Shown piece by piece: positions 40,183 to 47,501 of a DNA stretch of 47,617 bases (position 1 is its first letter; each line of letters starts with the position of its first letter). The notes under the pieces are model-generated. The model did no database searches and was not told the DNA's origin. It saw only the letters and a program-made list of their open reading frames with translations. The position numbers and the translations under genes are program-made. This DNA comes from a virus: the IMG/VR virus record IMGVR_UViG_3300048839_000532, positions 1 to 47,617 of that record, one strand, 5' to 3'.

Positions 40183-40635
40183 ATGAAACTTTCGACTCTG
40201 TTGACATTTTCAGTAGCACTATTTTTAGTAGTGCTCCCCGTCTCCGCGAAAACCGGGCAGACAGCCTTTGACGAGTATCTTAGAGCGCAGGGTATCCCGA
40301 TTGACGGGATTTCTGGCAGTGGTGCGGACTGTCGAATCGACTTCAAACCGGAAGCTACTCAGAAACAGAGAGATTGGGCCAGCGCAGAAAGAGCAACTTT
40401 TGATTGGGTGGATACGCCAGGCCCAGATTACCGAGGTTTTCGCTTTGCCTGCTATAAGCTTTCGCAGGTTAACGCCGCCCACATTCCGTACATCAACGTA
40501 CTTTCCGACCCCGAGTTGTCCGACGCTGACCGCAAAGCATTGTGGGCGAAAGCAAAAGGATTGTTGGGCAACTTAGACCCGGCATCGTCACGCATTGAAA
40601 GCACTGCCGCCACATATGGAGTCGCGCTCAAATGA
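40183..40635 (+). CDS. Exported protein with signal peptide, next to fibre tip
   Basis: 150 residues. A clear signal peptide (MKLSTLLTFSVALFLVVLPV, cut after VSA). The mature part is helical with TAFDEYLRAQGIPIDGISGS and two Cys that could form a disulphide (GADCRIDF and FACYKLSQ). It carries two of only seven GGCC sites in the window, so with the fibre tip upstream it is probably part of the imported segment. Could be a fibre accessory or periplasmic chaperone. Its stop overlaps the endolysin start. Confidence 0.65.
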   Translation: MKLSTLLTFSVALFLVVLPVSAKTGQTAFDEYLRAQGIPIDGISGSGADCRIDFKPEATQKQRDWASAERATFDWVDTPGPDYRGFRFACYKLSQVNAAHIPYINVLSDPELSDADRKALWAKAKGLLGNLDPASSRIESTAATYGVALK

Positions 40636-41177
40636 TTAATGCCGCACGAAAAATTTCGCCAGCCGGATTGCACCGCCTTAAAAATTATGAGGCGTTCAGG
40701 TCGAAGCCCTACGACGATAAAAATTCCAAAGATAAAAAAGGAAATCCAATTGACTGGAATCCTTCAATGCCTTTAAAAGGAAAGCTGACCGTCGGATACG
40801 GGCGCGTGCTCTGGAATCCAAAGACTGACTACGAGAAATACAAGAACGGCGTAACCGAGGCGCAAGCATCACAGATGCTTTTGGAGGACTTACGACGGTT
40901 CGAGAATTCTGTTAGGGTCGAGGTGAAAATCCCGCTTGAGCAGCATGAGTATGACGCCATCGTCATTTTTATCTTCAATATTGGCTTGGGCGACCGCAAA
41001 CAAGGCATCGCTGGCTTCACTACTTCTACCCTTCTTAAGCGACTTAATGAAGGCAAGAAAACAGAAGCCGCAAATCAGTTGCTGCGCTGGGTGTACTCCG
41101 GCGGTCAATACACGCCCGGACTGCTCACCCGCAGACAAAGAGAACGCACCATCTTCTTGACAGGAAAATACGCATGA
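40632..41177 (+). CDS. Endolysin, T4-type lysozyme (muramidase, GH24)
   Basis: 181 residues. The active-site region has Glu20 (LKNYEAFRSKPYDD) as likely catalytic acid and KLTVGYGRVL with the TxGYG motif at 53-57. The C-terminal lobe has VIFIFNIGLGDRK, then GFTTSTLLKRLNEG and the family hallmark GLLTRRQRERTIFL. It hydrolyses the N-acetylmuramic acid bond of peptidoglycan. No signal peptide or SAR segment is seen, so release needs a holin, matching the membrane genes just downstream. Confidence 0.9.
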   Translation: MINAARKISPAGLHRLKNYEAFRSKPYDDKNSKDKKGNPIDWNPSMPLKGKLTVGYGRVLWNPKTDYEKYKNGVTEAQASQMLLEDLRRFENSVRVEVKIPLEQHEYDAIVIFIFNIGLGDRKQGIAGFTTSTLLKRLNEGKKTEAANQLLRWVYSGGQYTPGLLTRRQRERTIFLTGKYA

Positions 41178-41536
41178 ACATTTTCGCAGGCATCGTAAAA
41201 TCGCAACTCCCCGGCATCGTCGCCGAGCTGAAGAAAGAAGCACCGGCACTCATCAAGCAGTACTTGCCGAAGCTTATCGAGGAGCACAAGGCAAAGCTGC
41301 CCGAGTATATTGAATCTCTTCGCAAGTTCGGCGAGGAGCAGCTGCGCGAAGCTCTTGGCGATGCCGACGGAAACGACAAGATGGATTTCGACGAATACGT
41401 TGATGACGCACAGGAAGCCGCCGGGCACTTGCACGCACTTAGTGAAATCGTCAGCCGTGTAGAAAAACGCATGAAAGCTAACAAAGAGAAGCTCATGCCA
41501 GTTGCGGAGGTGGAAGATGCAAAAGCTGCTGAGTAA
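41174..41536 (+). CDS. Helical protein with one EF-hand-type loop, in the lysis cassette
   Basis: 120 residues, alpha-helical throughout, with Lys/Glu-rich amphipathic helices. Residues 63-74 read DADGNDKMDFDE, a complete 12-residue EF-hand loop (acidic at 1, 3, 9, 12; hydrophobic at 8) followed by a helix. Only one loop is visible, so two copies might pair in a dimer. Calcium binding is expected but not shown. It overlaps the endolysin stop and the following membrane-peptide gene. Confidence 0.65.
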   Translation: MNIFAGIVKSQLPGIVAELKKEAPALIKQYLPKLIEEHKAKLPEYIESLRKFGEEQLREALGDADGNDKMDFDEYVDDAQEAAGHLHALSEIVSRVEKRMKANKEKLMPVAEVEDAKAAE

Positions 41537-41669
41537 TTGTTATTTATCGCCGTCCTTTATAGTGATGGTCCTTTTGACGTGCGCACTCGTCGGCATCGCT
41601 GCCGGTCCACAGGTAGCCAAAGAGATATGTCCACTGAAAAGCGCATCAAGCTCACAATTGCGGCGGTAG
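41517..41669 (+). CDS. Small membrane protein (holin/spanin candidate)
   Basis: 50 residues from ATG 41517, six bases after a strong GGAGG. One hydrophobic segment (SFIVMVLLTCALVGIAAG) with a Cys inside and a polar Ser/Arg-rich end. It overlaps the 3' end of the EF-hand gene and the 5' end of the following two-span membrane gene in different frames. Small outer-membrane spanin lipoproteins are often embedded this way, but the lipobox (LLTC) is not convincing, so a class III holin is equally possible. Confidence 0.55.
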   Translation: MQKLLSNCYLSPSFIVMVLLTCALVGIAAGPQVAKEICPLKSASSSQLRR

Positions 41670-41887
41670 TCGTCTGCTGGATTCTTGCACTGCTCACCTA
41701 TGAGCTTGTTGCAGACAGGCAGGCACAGCTCGCCGGGAAGGTCCACCAGGTGCCTGTTTTCTTCGTGCAGATGTGCCAATGGGCTGTCGGCGCCGGGCTC
41801 GCCGCTTTGTCCGTTTCGGTGGCTGCGACTATAGCTTCGGCATATAGAATCGGCGTTAAAAACACTGAAGGTGACGAGCGCGATTAA
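41627..41887 (+). CDS. Putative holin (two transmembrane segments)
   Basis: 86 residues from ATG 41627, which has AAAGAGA upstream; the frame is open further back but that would precede the charged N-terminus. Two hydrophobic spans: LTIAAVVVCWILALLTYELV and VGAGLAALSVSVAATIAS, joined by a polar loop, with a charged C-terminus (KNTEGDERD). Small two-span protein after an endolysin without secretion signal is the classical holin arrangement. Ends the late operon. Confidence 0.65.
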   Translation: MSTEKRIKLTIAAVVVCWILALLTYELVADRQAQLAGKVHQVPVFFVQMCQWAVGAGLAALSVSVAATIASAYRIGVKNTEGDERD

Positions 41888-41926
41888 AGGCGCTATCGTT
41901 CCCTGACTGGTCGCCAAAGAAGGGAA

Positions 41927-41968
41927 TTGACGAACCCGTTGAAAGTGCTATCATTACGGTAGCACTTT
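41927..41968 (+). promoter_or_regulatory. Promoter/operator of the replication-recombination operon
   Basis: TTGACG (41927-41932), 16-base spacer, extended -10 TGC-TATCAT (41949-41954). Operator GCTATC-ATTAC-GGTAGC (41947-41963) lies inside a perfect 9-9-9 inverted repeat AAAGTGCTA...TAGCACTTT (41942-41968), followed by TTTTA, so the same element might also end late-operon transcription. It precedes the recT-like gene by about 20 bases. Confidence 0.7.
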
Positions 41969-41988
41969 TACTTTTATGGAGTTTCGGA

Positions 41989-43065
41989 ATGAGCGGCTAC
42001 AACCTGCAAATCACCACGAAAGACGACCTCCTGGCGGTCGCAAAACTTATATTTGATTCTGGGCTCTGCCCTGACTGCAAAAACGTCGACCAGGTCGCAT
42101 ACAAGGTAATGTTCGGCGGCGAGCTTGGCGTGCCGCCAATCGCCAGCGCCCAAGGCGTTTTTATCCAATGGAACAATAAGAAAGTCTACGACCACAAGAC
42201 AAAACAGGAGTCCTGGGTCGAGGTGCCAAAGGCTTCTATGACCTCAGCGCTGATGGCGTGCCTTATCAAAAAATCGGGGCGCTACAATTTTATCGTCAAA
42301 GAAACCACCGACACAAAATCGGAAATTGAAGTCTTTGAGCACAACAACTCGCTCGGCGTGAGAACCTTCACCATTGAAGACGCAAAAAAAGCAGAGCTAA
42401 CAACCGGACAAAACGCGCACAATTATAAAAAATATCCGCGCAACATGCTGCACGCGCGCAACATTAGCAATATCGCCAAGATGGACTGCACCGATGTTTT
42501 TGGCGGTCAGCCGGTCTATACGCCTGAAGAGTTAAACATGGTTGTCGATGGCGAAACTGGCGAGCCAATTCTTGAGCAAGGAGAACAGCCCGCCGAGGGA
42601 AAGCAGAAAGGCGCGGCTACATCTACCGCTGCGCAGACTGCGGGCAAATCAGAAGAAACCGGCAAGGCGAATGCCTCGAATGCTCAGAATTCGAGCGAGA
42701 AATCGTCAACCAGTCAGAGCGGCACGACTACTGGAAAACAAGCTGACCCAAAGCCTGCAAAGTCTGCCGAGAATACGAAGGACTCAGCAGTCTCGACGGC
42801 GAATGCCCCCAGTGCTTCTGGCGCGCAGCCCGTTAACGACCTTGAATTCGCATCGCTCAAGCAGGGTATCTGGAAAGCATTCAACGCCTCTTGTTTTGCC
42901 ATTCTCGGCGAGGAAAACAAGCAGAAAAACGTCGCCGAATTCAAGTCGATGCTACTCAAAAAATTCGAAGTCAATTCCGATGATGCCGCACAAATGCGCG
43001 TGTCGCTAACACCAGAAACAGCAACCAAGATTTGCGAATTCTTTGGCGCAAATCCGGCTCAATAG
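41989..43065 (+). CDS. RecT-like single-strand annealing protein
   Basis: 358 residues. The N-terminal 190 residues show the RecT-family course: DDLLAVAKLIFDSGLCPDCK, GGELGVPPIASAQGVFIQWN with lysines, a beta-rich core, KKYPRNMLHARNISNIAKMD, and FGGQPVYTPEEL near 185, a frequent end of the annealing domain. Residues 200-290 form a low-complexity Ser/Ala/Thr/Gln linker, and 290-358 a small helical C-terminal domain that may bind SSB or a partner. The protein would anneal complementary single strands in recombination. First gene of its operon; the start codon is preceded by TTATGGAGTTTCGGA. Confidence 0.7.
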   Translation: MSGYNLQITTKDDLLAVAKLIFDSGLCPDCKNVDQVAYKVMFGGELGVPPIASAQGVFIQWNNKKVYDHKTKQESWVEVPKASMTSALMACLIKKSGRYNFIVKETTDTKSEIEVFEHNNSLGVRTFTIEDAKKAELTTGQNAHNYKKYPRNMLHARNISNIAKMDCTDVFGGQPVYTPEELNMVVDGETGEPILEQGEQPAEGKQKGAATSTAAQTAGKSEETGKANASNAQNSSEKSSTSQSGTTTGKQADPKPAKSAENTKDSAVSTANAPSASGAQPVNDLEFASLKQGIWKAFNASCFAILGEENKQKNVAEFKSMLLKKFEVNSDDAAQMRVSLTPETATKICEFFGANPAQ

Positions 43066-43075
43066 GGAGAAAACA

Positions 43076-44362
43076 ATGCTAGATGCTGAAACAAAAGAAA
43101 ACCTCGAAGCGCTCCTCGTCGAGCTTGAGGAGAGGCTCAAAGTTACGGACCCCGACTGGGAGGATGTCGAACACGCGAACATCTCAAAGCAGATTGAAGC
43201 GACGCGCGCACTATTGGAGGACCAGGGTGCAGATTCCGACCGGGAGTCGGTCGACGACGCCGAGGTGCTGCCTCCTGCGCTTATGGACCCCAAAACGGGC
43301 GAGCGCTACACTGAAAACCCGTTCGGCTACGCAGAGCCGGATTCTACACGCCCGGACGGGGCTGATGGTCCTTCGCTTTCCCCGGCGGAAATCGTAAAAA
43401 AGGACTCATCCGCCTCCCGAGCAAAACGAGGCGGAAAGAAATCTTCCGAAGCCGCGCCGACGAATTCCGAGACAACGGATATTTTGGTCGTTATAAATGA
43501 AAACGCAGCCGATATGCGCGCCGAGCTGGATACGCCGGAGAAGATTTTCTTGTTCTATCGTGACAAGTGCTGGATAAACCCAGTTCAAGGCTCCGACGGC
43601 AAGCCTATCTACGTGCCACCATCCCCGGTGCGCGATGCTGAGGCGGTTCGCAATTACGGTTTAGAGAAAGGCATTCGCCCGGTTCAAGTCGACATCTTCT
43701 TTGACGAGGCGTGGGCGGAGATTGTCGGCGGTCGATTCTCTCTCGGCTCGCAGCACAACTGGGAAGTGCTCTATCGCTGGTACGAAAAGCTCAAGGCTTA
43801 CACCGTGCCAGAGATAAACGAGTGGGAAGAAATCGAGCAGATTCTGTTCGAGAATTACAGCATCACCGAGCCGTCGCTCAATCCAAAAGACCTCGACCCG
43901 GAGCAGGAAAAGGCAGACTGGGACAGGGTTATGCTCGCCAAGCGCCAAGCCGAGGACGAGATAAAAGTGCTTACCGCCCAATTTCAGCGAATGCTTTCAG
44001 TGCCAGAGCGTGAGCTGAAGTACCTCGAAACGATGTTCATTCAGTCGCCCGCTGCCGAGGATTTCATTGCTCGCCACGCGAAGAAAGGAACGAAATACGT
44101 CGACCTCCCGCACGGTCGCTTGCAGCAACGCAAGGTCTCAGAATCGCTTGAATGTTTTGACGAGACCAAATTTATGGGCTATGTCGGCAAGAAGGGCGAG
44201 GCATGGGCAGCCTCAATGAACATGGAGCGCCGAGTCGAGTGGAGAGCCATCGACCAGCGAGGCAAAATCAAAGGCTTTATCAAGGAGATGGACAACCCAG
44301 AAGAGGCAGGCTATCGCCGCCGTCCGGAATACCAATCCACTAGCACCAGCTATGGTGACTAA
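43076..44362 (+). CDS. Gam-like nuclease-protection protein with N-terminal extension
   Basis: 428 residues from ATG 43076 (behind GGGAGAAAACA); a longer frame from 43043 overlaps the recT-like gene and has no ribosome site. N-terminal 150 residues are acidic, helical and low-complexity. Residues 290-420 resemble Gam: a helix (ITAQFQRM-like), then FIARHAKKGTKYVDLPHGRL-type basic turn, and a repeated pattern ending MERRVEWRAIDQRGKIKGF. Gam dimers bind DNA ends and block host exonucleases, and are commonly beside recT. The extension is unusual. Confidence 0.6.
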   Translation: MLDAETKENLEALLVELEERLKVTDPDWEDVEHANISKQIEATRALLEDQGADSDRESVDDAEVLPPALMDPKTGERYTENPFGYAEPDSTRPDGADGPSLSPAEIVKKDSSASRAKRGGKKSSEAAPTNSETTDILVVINENAADMRAELDTPEKIFLFYRDKCWINPVQGSDGKPIYVPPSPVRDAEAVRNYGLEKGIRPVQVDIFFDEAWAEIVGGRFSLGSQHNWEVLYRWYEKLKAYTVPEINEWEEIEQILFENYSITEPSLNPKDLDPEQEKADWDRVMLAKRQAEDEIKVLTAQFQRMLSVPERELKYLETMFIQSPAAEDFIARHAKKGTKYVDLPHGRLQQRKVSESLECFDETKFMGYVGKKGEAWAASMNMERRVEWRAIDQRGKIKGFIKEMDNPEEAGYRRRPEYQSTSTSYGD

Positions 44363-44781
44363 TGTATGAAGTCTCAAGGGGAGAGTCGTTTTTCAGCGAG
44401 CGACCTCCCTTGCATATGTACTTTCCGCTTCATGTCCACGGCAAAGAGCGCCCCGGAACCGGACACCGCACCCCCGTGGCGACTCGCGTCCTTGAGGATA
44501 TTCTTGGCGGTAAGCTCTCAAGAGAGCAAAATTATTGGGATGACAGCCCCTTGTCAGGACCGGTCGCATTCATGGCGCGGTGCATGTTTGACCGCAGACC
44601 GGGTGGCGACTGGGACAATTTAGGAAAGATACTTGCTGACTCGCTGAACGGCATTACCTACCATGATGACCGACAGATAATTTATGGCTCGGTGGAAATT
44701 CGTCAATCCGACGAGCCTGGGGTTTCATTGACGCTAGTCGAGCTGAAAGATGACTTCAAAATTGGGAGAGTACCTCGATAA
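44362..44781 (+). CDS. rusA: RusA-family Holliday-junction resolvase
   Basis: 139 residues. The core reads FPLHVHGKERPGTGHR, then RPGGDWDNLGKILADSLNGI, and ITYHDDRQIIYGSVEIRQSD: the DxDN..KxxxDxLNGxxxxDDxQ signature of RusA, whose aspartates bind the metal. It resolves four-way junctions made during recombination-dependent replication. A second in-frame ATG at 44416 may be the true start, since RusA proteins usually begin close to the PGxPxxKxRP segment. The start at 44362 overlaps the stop before it. Confidence 0.88.
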   Translation: MYEVSRGESFFSERPPLHMYFPLHVHGKERPGTGHRTPVATRVLEDILGGKLSREQNYWDDSPLSGPVAFMARCMFDRRPGGDWDNLGKILADSLNGITYHDDRQIIYGSVEIRQSDEPGVSLTLVELKDDFKIGRVPR

Positions 44782-45886
44782 TGTCATTTACCCGAGGTTG
44801 GACCGTGCAATTGTTTTTCATAGCCTGAATCCTGTTCGCAAGGGAGAAATTATCAATGCAGACTGTCCGAAGTGTGGAAAGCGTGGAAAAGCCTGGATTA
44901 AGCAAAGTGGTCACAGCCTTGTTTGCTGGTCCTGTGATTATTCTGTTCGTATTTTGGCTTACGTGGCTGGAGAAGGCTCGCCTCGCGGCAAAGAGTTTCT
45001 TGACGCCCTCAATAAGCTGGCAGACATGGCAGGCGTACCGAGCCCTGAGCAAGCGCTGCCATCAAGCACCTTTAAAGCCATCCGAGCGGAGGCTGCAAAA
45101 GCGACTGCTTATGAGCGTATTCTTGAGGTGTGCAAATCGGCACTAGATTCACCATGGGAGGCTGAGGCAGCACGTGAGTATCTGGAAAGAAGAAAGTTCG
45201 ACATCGCAGCACACCCCCTTGGTTTTTTGGAAAACTCTGAGAGTTTCCAAGAAGAATTCGGAGACGACCTCCTGTTGGATTGCGGGTTTGCGAAGAAAGA
45301 CGATAAAACAGGGCGGATCTATTTCACCTGGCGGAATCGCATTATTGGTCCGTTTTTCGATAGACACGGTCGAATCATCGGTTTTTGGGGACGTAGTCTC
45401 GACGACCAAAAGAATCCGCCTAAATATAGGTGGACGGCTGGCGCGTCTGTGGCTACCTCTGGCGCTTACGGATTGGCGGATGCTCGGCTCGATTATCTTA
45501 TTCTCGTCGAGGGTGTTCTTGATGTGTTTAAAGCCCGCCAGCACGGCATTTTTAATCTGGCTGCGTTCGGCGGTACTTCGGCACAAAACAGGTGGGACGG
45601 TCTATCAAAGTGGCACGTGGGCAAAGCGGTCCTGCTATTTGATAACGACGAACCGGGTCACAAAGCTACGCTGGCAGCTATTGAGAGCGCGTTTAAACTC
45701 GCCAAGGGACTGACACTGTATGCGGTGCCACCGTCTGTGATGGGCGAGTGCAAGGACCCGGATGAATATATGGACAAATGGGGAGGCGAAGCGCTAAGGC
45801 TGTTGGTTGAGAAGCACGCAATTCCTGCGGCGATTTATTACGCAAAGGCGGTTTTTGATGGAAGCAAGCGTCAGAGAAACACTTGA
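44750..45886 (+). CDS. DnaG-type DNA primase
   Basis: 378 residues. N-terminal zinc ribbon: Cys39, Cys42, Cys59, Cys62 (DCPKCGKRGKAW...VCWSCDYS). TOPRIM domain from about residue 245: ILVEGVLDVF with Glu254, and VLLFDNDEPG at 295-303 for metal binding. It makes RNA primers for lagging-strand synthesis, partnering the helicase encoded directly downstream. ATG 44750 overlaps the RusA gene by 32 bases; the 3' end overlaps the helicase by 29 bases. Slightly shorter than many phage primases and without a fused helicase part. Confidence 0.9.
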   Translation: MTSKLGEYLDNVIYPRLDRAIVFHSLNPVRKGEIINADCPKCGKRGKAWIKQSGHSLVCWSCDYSVRILAYVAGEGSPRGKEFLDALNKLADMAGVPSPEQALPSSTFKAIRAEAAKATAYERILEVCKSALDSPWEAEAAREYLERRKFDIAAHPLGFLENSESFQEEFGDDLLLDCGFAKKDDKTGRIYFTWRNRIIGPFFDRHGRIIGFWGRSLDDQKNPPKYRWTAGASVATSGAYGLADARLDYLILVEGVLDVFKARQHGIFNLAAFGGTSAQNRWDGLSKWHVGKAVLLFDNDEPGHKATLAAIESAFKLAKGLTLYAVPPSVMGECKDPDEYMDKWGGEALRLLVEKHAIPAAIYYAKAVFDGSKRQRNT

Positions 45887-47264
45887 AAAATTATTCGCGA
45901 TGAGCAATGGCATCTCGGACCCTGTGGCGAAACTACAATTTGATGCGGAGGCGTTCGGCTTTGTCAGTCAAGAAACGGGCTTCGGGCTCGAAGCAATCCA
46001 AGAAATCCTCAAGAAAGAGCAAGCCGAGATACGCAGAGCCGCCGACGCAGCAAAGCTTGAGCATCACCTGCAAGAATTGCGGGAATCGCTCCGAGATACC
46101 GGCGATACGGCTGATGTTTTTGCACGGATGTTCAAAATGTCACAATCTCACCTTTACGCTCAGGGTGACCGTCGACAAGCACTCCTTTCGCGGCTGGGTG
46201 GGCAGCTCGAACGGTACGAAGACTACATCTGGGAGCGAACCGGGCAGAAGTTCGCAGGAGTCCAGCAGTCCGTCTTTCCAACCTTAAACCAAGCGCTGAA
46301 TGGCTTTCAGGGTGTGACGATGGTCGCCGGTCCTACGAACTCCTCCAAGACCCAATTCTTCCTACACAATGTCGTAAGCGTGCTCAAGGACAACCCCGAA
46401 ACTGCCGTCCTTTATTTCGCCCTGGACATGCCGGAGGCTAAGCTACTGAGCCGCCTGGCTGCGTGCGTAACCGGCGTGAATGTCGAGCAATTCGAGCAAG
46501 GGAGTAATTTGACCGGAGAGGGGGCACCTTTGACCGACGAGGACCTGCAAAGCCGGCATATCGGTCTCGAATGGCTGCGGGAACATCTCGGAAAGCGTTT
46601 ATTTTTGTTTGACCGTTCATACTTCCCAAACCTCCGGGTTTGTTTCGATGATGTAAAAGACGCCGTCGCCCTGGTGAAGAAAGAATCAGGTCTTAAACGG
46701 GTTTCAATTTGGGTTGACTACATGGACCAGCTTGTCGTTCCGGAACAGGACAAAATGAAAGACATAGCGGTCGACCAAGAGCGAGTGCAGGCATTACTCG
46801 ATTGGCATCTACTCAACCCAAACGACCCGATTCTCTCCATTACCGAGGTCAACAAGGAATCCACCAAGGAGGGCAACCCGGTCACGAATGCAGGCGTAAT
46901 GGGCACCTCTCGCAAGGTATATGCCCCCGACAATGTGTTAATAATCAATCCCTTGTCCAACGAGGAACTAATGAGTTGGACCGAGAATTTTATCGGCGGC
47001 GGTCCAGATAATATGCGATTGAAAATAAACCACAATCACCCGGTCGAGTATAGCGATAAAGAGGTAAAGGAAAAGGCGTTTCGGGTAGAAGCCGAGCATC
47101 GACGCCGCTGGCTGGCGGATATAAATCAATCACTCGGGACTATCACTGTAACGAAAGTGCGGGACGGCGGCAGGCGCTGTAAAGTCTTTTACACAAACTT
47201 TTTCCGCTGCTCTCGATTTGAAGAGGGTTTAAGGATTGTGGAGCCGGGTCGCGATTGCCAATAG
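45858..47264 (+). CDS. DnaB-type replicative helicase
   Basis: 468 residues from ATG 45858 (upstream in-frame ATG 45807 lies deep in the primase gene). Residues 1-130 are helical, as in DnaB N-terminal domains. The RecA-like core has Walker A AGPTNSSKT (157-165), VLYFALDMPEAKLLSRLAA (the DnaB H1a region) and VSIWVDYMDQL as Walker B, then SITEVNKESTK and an arginine-finger region. Hexameric 5'-3' helicase with the adjacent primase. Its stop is part of the next promoter. Confidence 0.9.
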   Translation: MEASVRETLEKLFAMSNGISDPVAKLQFDAEAFGFVSQETGFGLEAIQEILKKEQAEIRRAADAAKLEHHLQELRESLRDTGDTADVFARMFKMSQSHLYAQGDRRQALLSRLGGQLERYEDYIWERTGQKFAGVQQSVFPTLNQALNGFQGVTMVAGPTNSSKTQFFLHNVVSVLKDNPETAVLYFALDMPEAKLLSRLAACVTGVNVEQFEQGSNLTGEGAPLTDEDLQSRHIGLEWLREHLGKRLFLFDRSYFPNLRVCFDDVKDAVALVKKESGLKRVSIWVDYMDQLVVPEQDKMKDIAVDQERVQALLDWHLLNPNDPILSITEVNKESTKEGNPVTNAGVMGTSRKVYAPDNVLIINPLSNEELMSWTENFIGGGPDNMRLKINHNHPVEYSDKEVKEKAFRVEAEHRRRWLADINQSLGTITVTKVRDGGRRCKVFYTNFFRCSRFEEGLRIVEPGRDCQ

Positions 47265-47293
47265 TAGATTTTTCATGCTATTGTTGTGCTACC
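47255..47293 (+). promoter_or_regulatory. Promoter with operator before the ribbon-helix-helix gene
   Basis: TTGCCA (47255-47260), 18-base spacer, extended -10 TGC-TATTGT (47279-47284). Operator-like GCTATT-GTTGT-GCTACC (47277-47293) overlaps the -10; its right half is directly rather than inversely repeated. The same GTTGT core recurs at 12.65 and 11.59 kb. Suits autoregulation by the product of 47319. Confidence 0.65.
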
Positions 47294-47318
47294 TCGGACG
47301 ACGCGAGAGGGACCAAAG

Positions 47319-47501
47319 ATGCCAAAAGTAAAGGCAAAAACCAGAACAAAGAAAGAGGACGCGAACAAGAGAGCACAAATCGACATGCCGGATGACATGC
47401 GTGACTCGCTTGACGAAATCAAAGAACATCTAGGCATCCGACGCCGAGCGGAGCTGGTTAGGTTTATCCTCGGCGAGTACATAAGGGGCCGGGAAAAATG
47501 A
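47319..47501 (+). CDS. Ribbon-helix-helix DNA-binding protein
   Basis: 60 residues from ATG 47319, behind GAGAGGGACC. A basic N-terminal arm (MPKVKAKTRTKKEDANKR) is followed by RAQIDMPDDMRDSLDEIKEH, the strand and first helix of an RHH domain, and LGIRRRAELVRFILGEYI, the second helix. RHH repressors bind short repeated operators as dimers, so this is a candidate for the protein that recognises the dispersed 17-bp dyads. Its own gene stands behind such a site. Stop overlaps the next ATG. Confidence 0.8.
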   Translation: MPKVKAKTRTKKEDANKRAQIDMPDDMRDSLDEIKEHLGIRRRAELVRFILGEYIRGREK

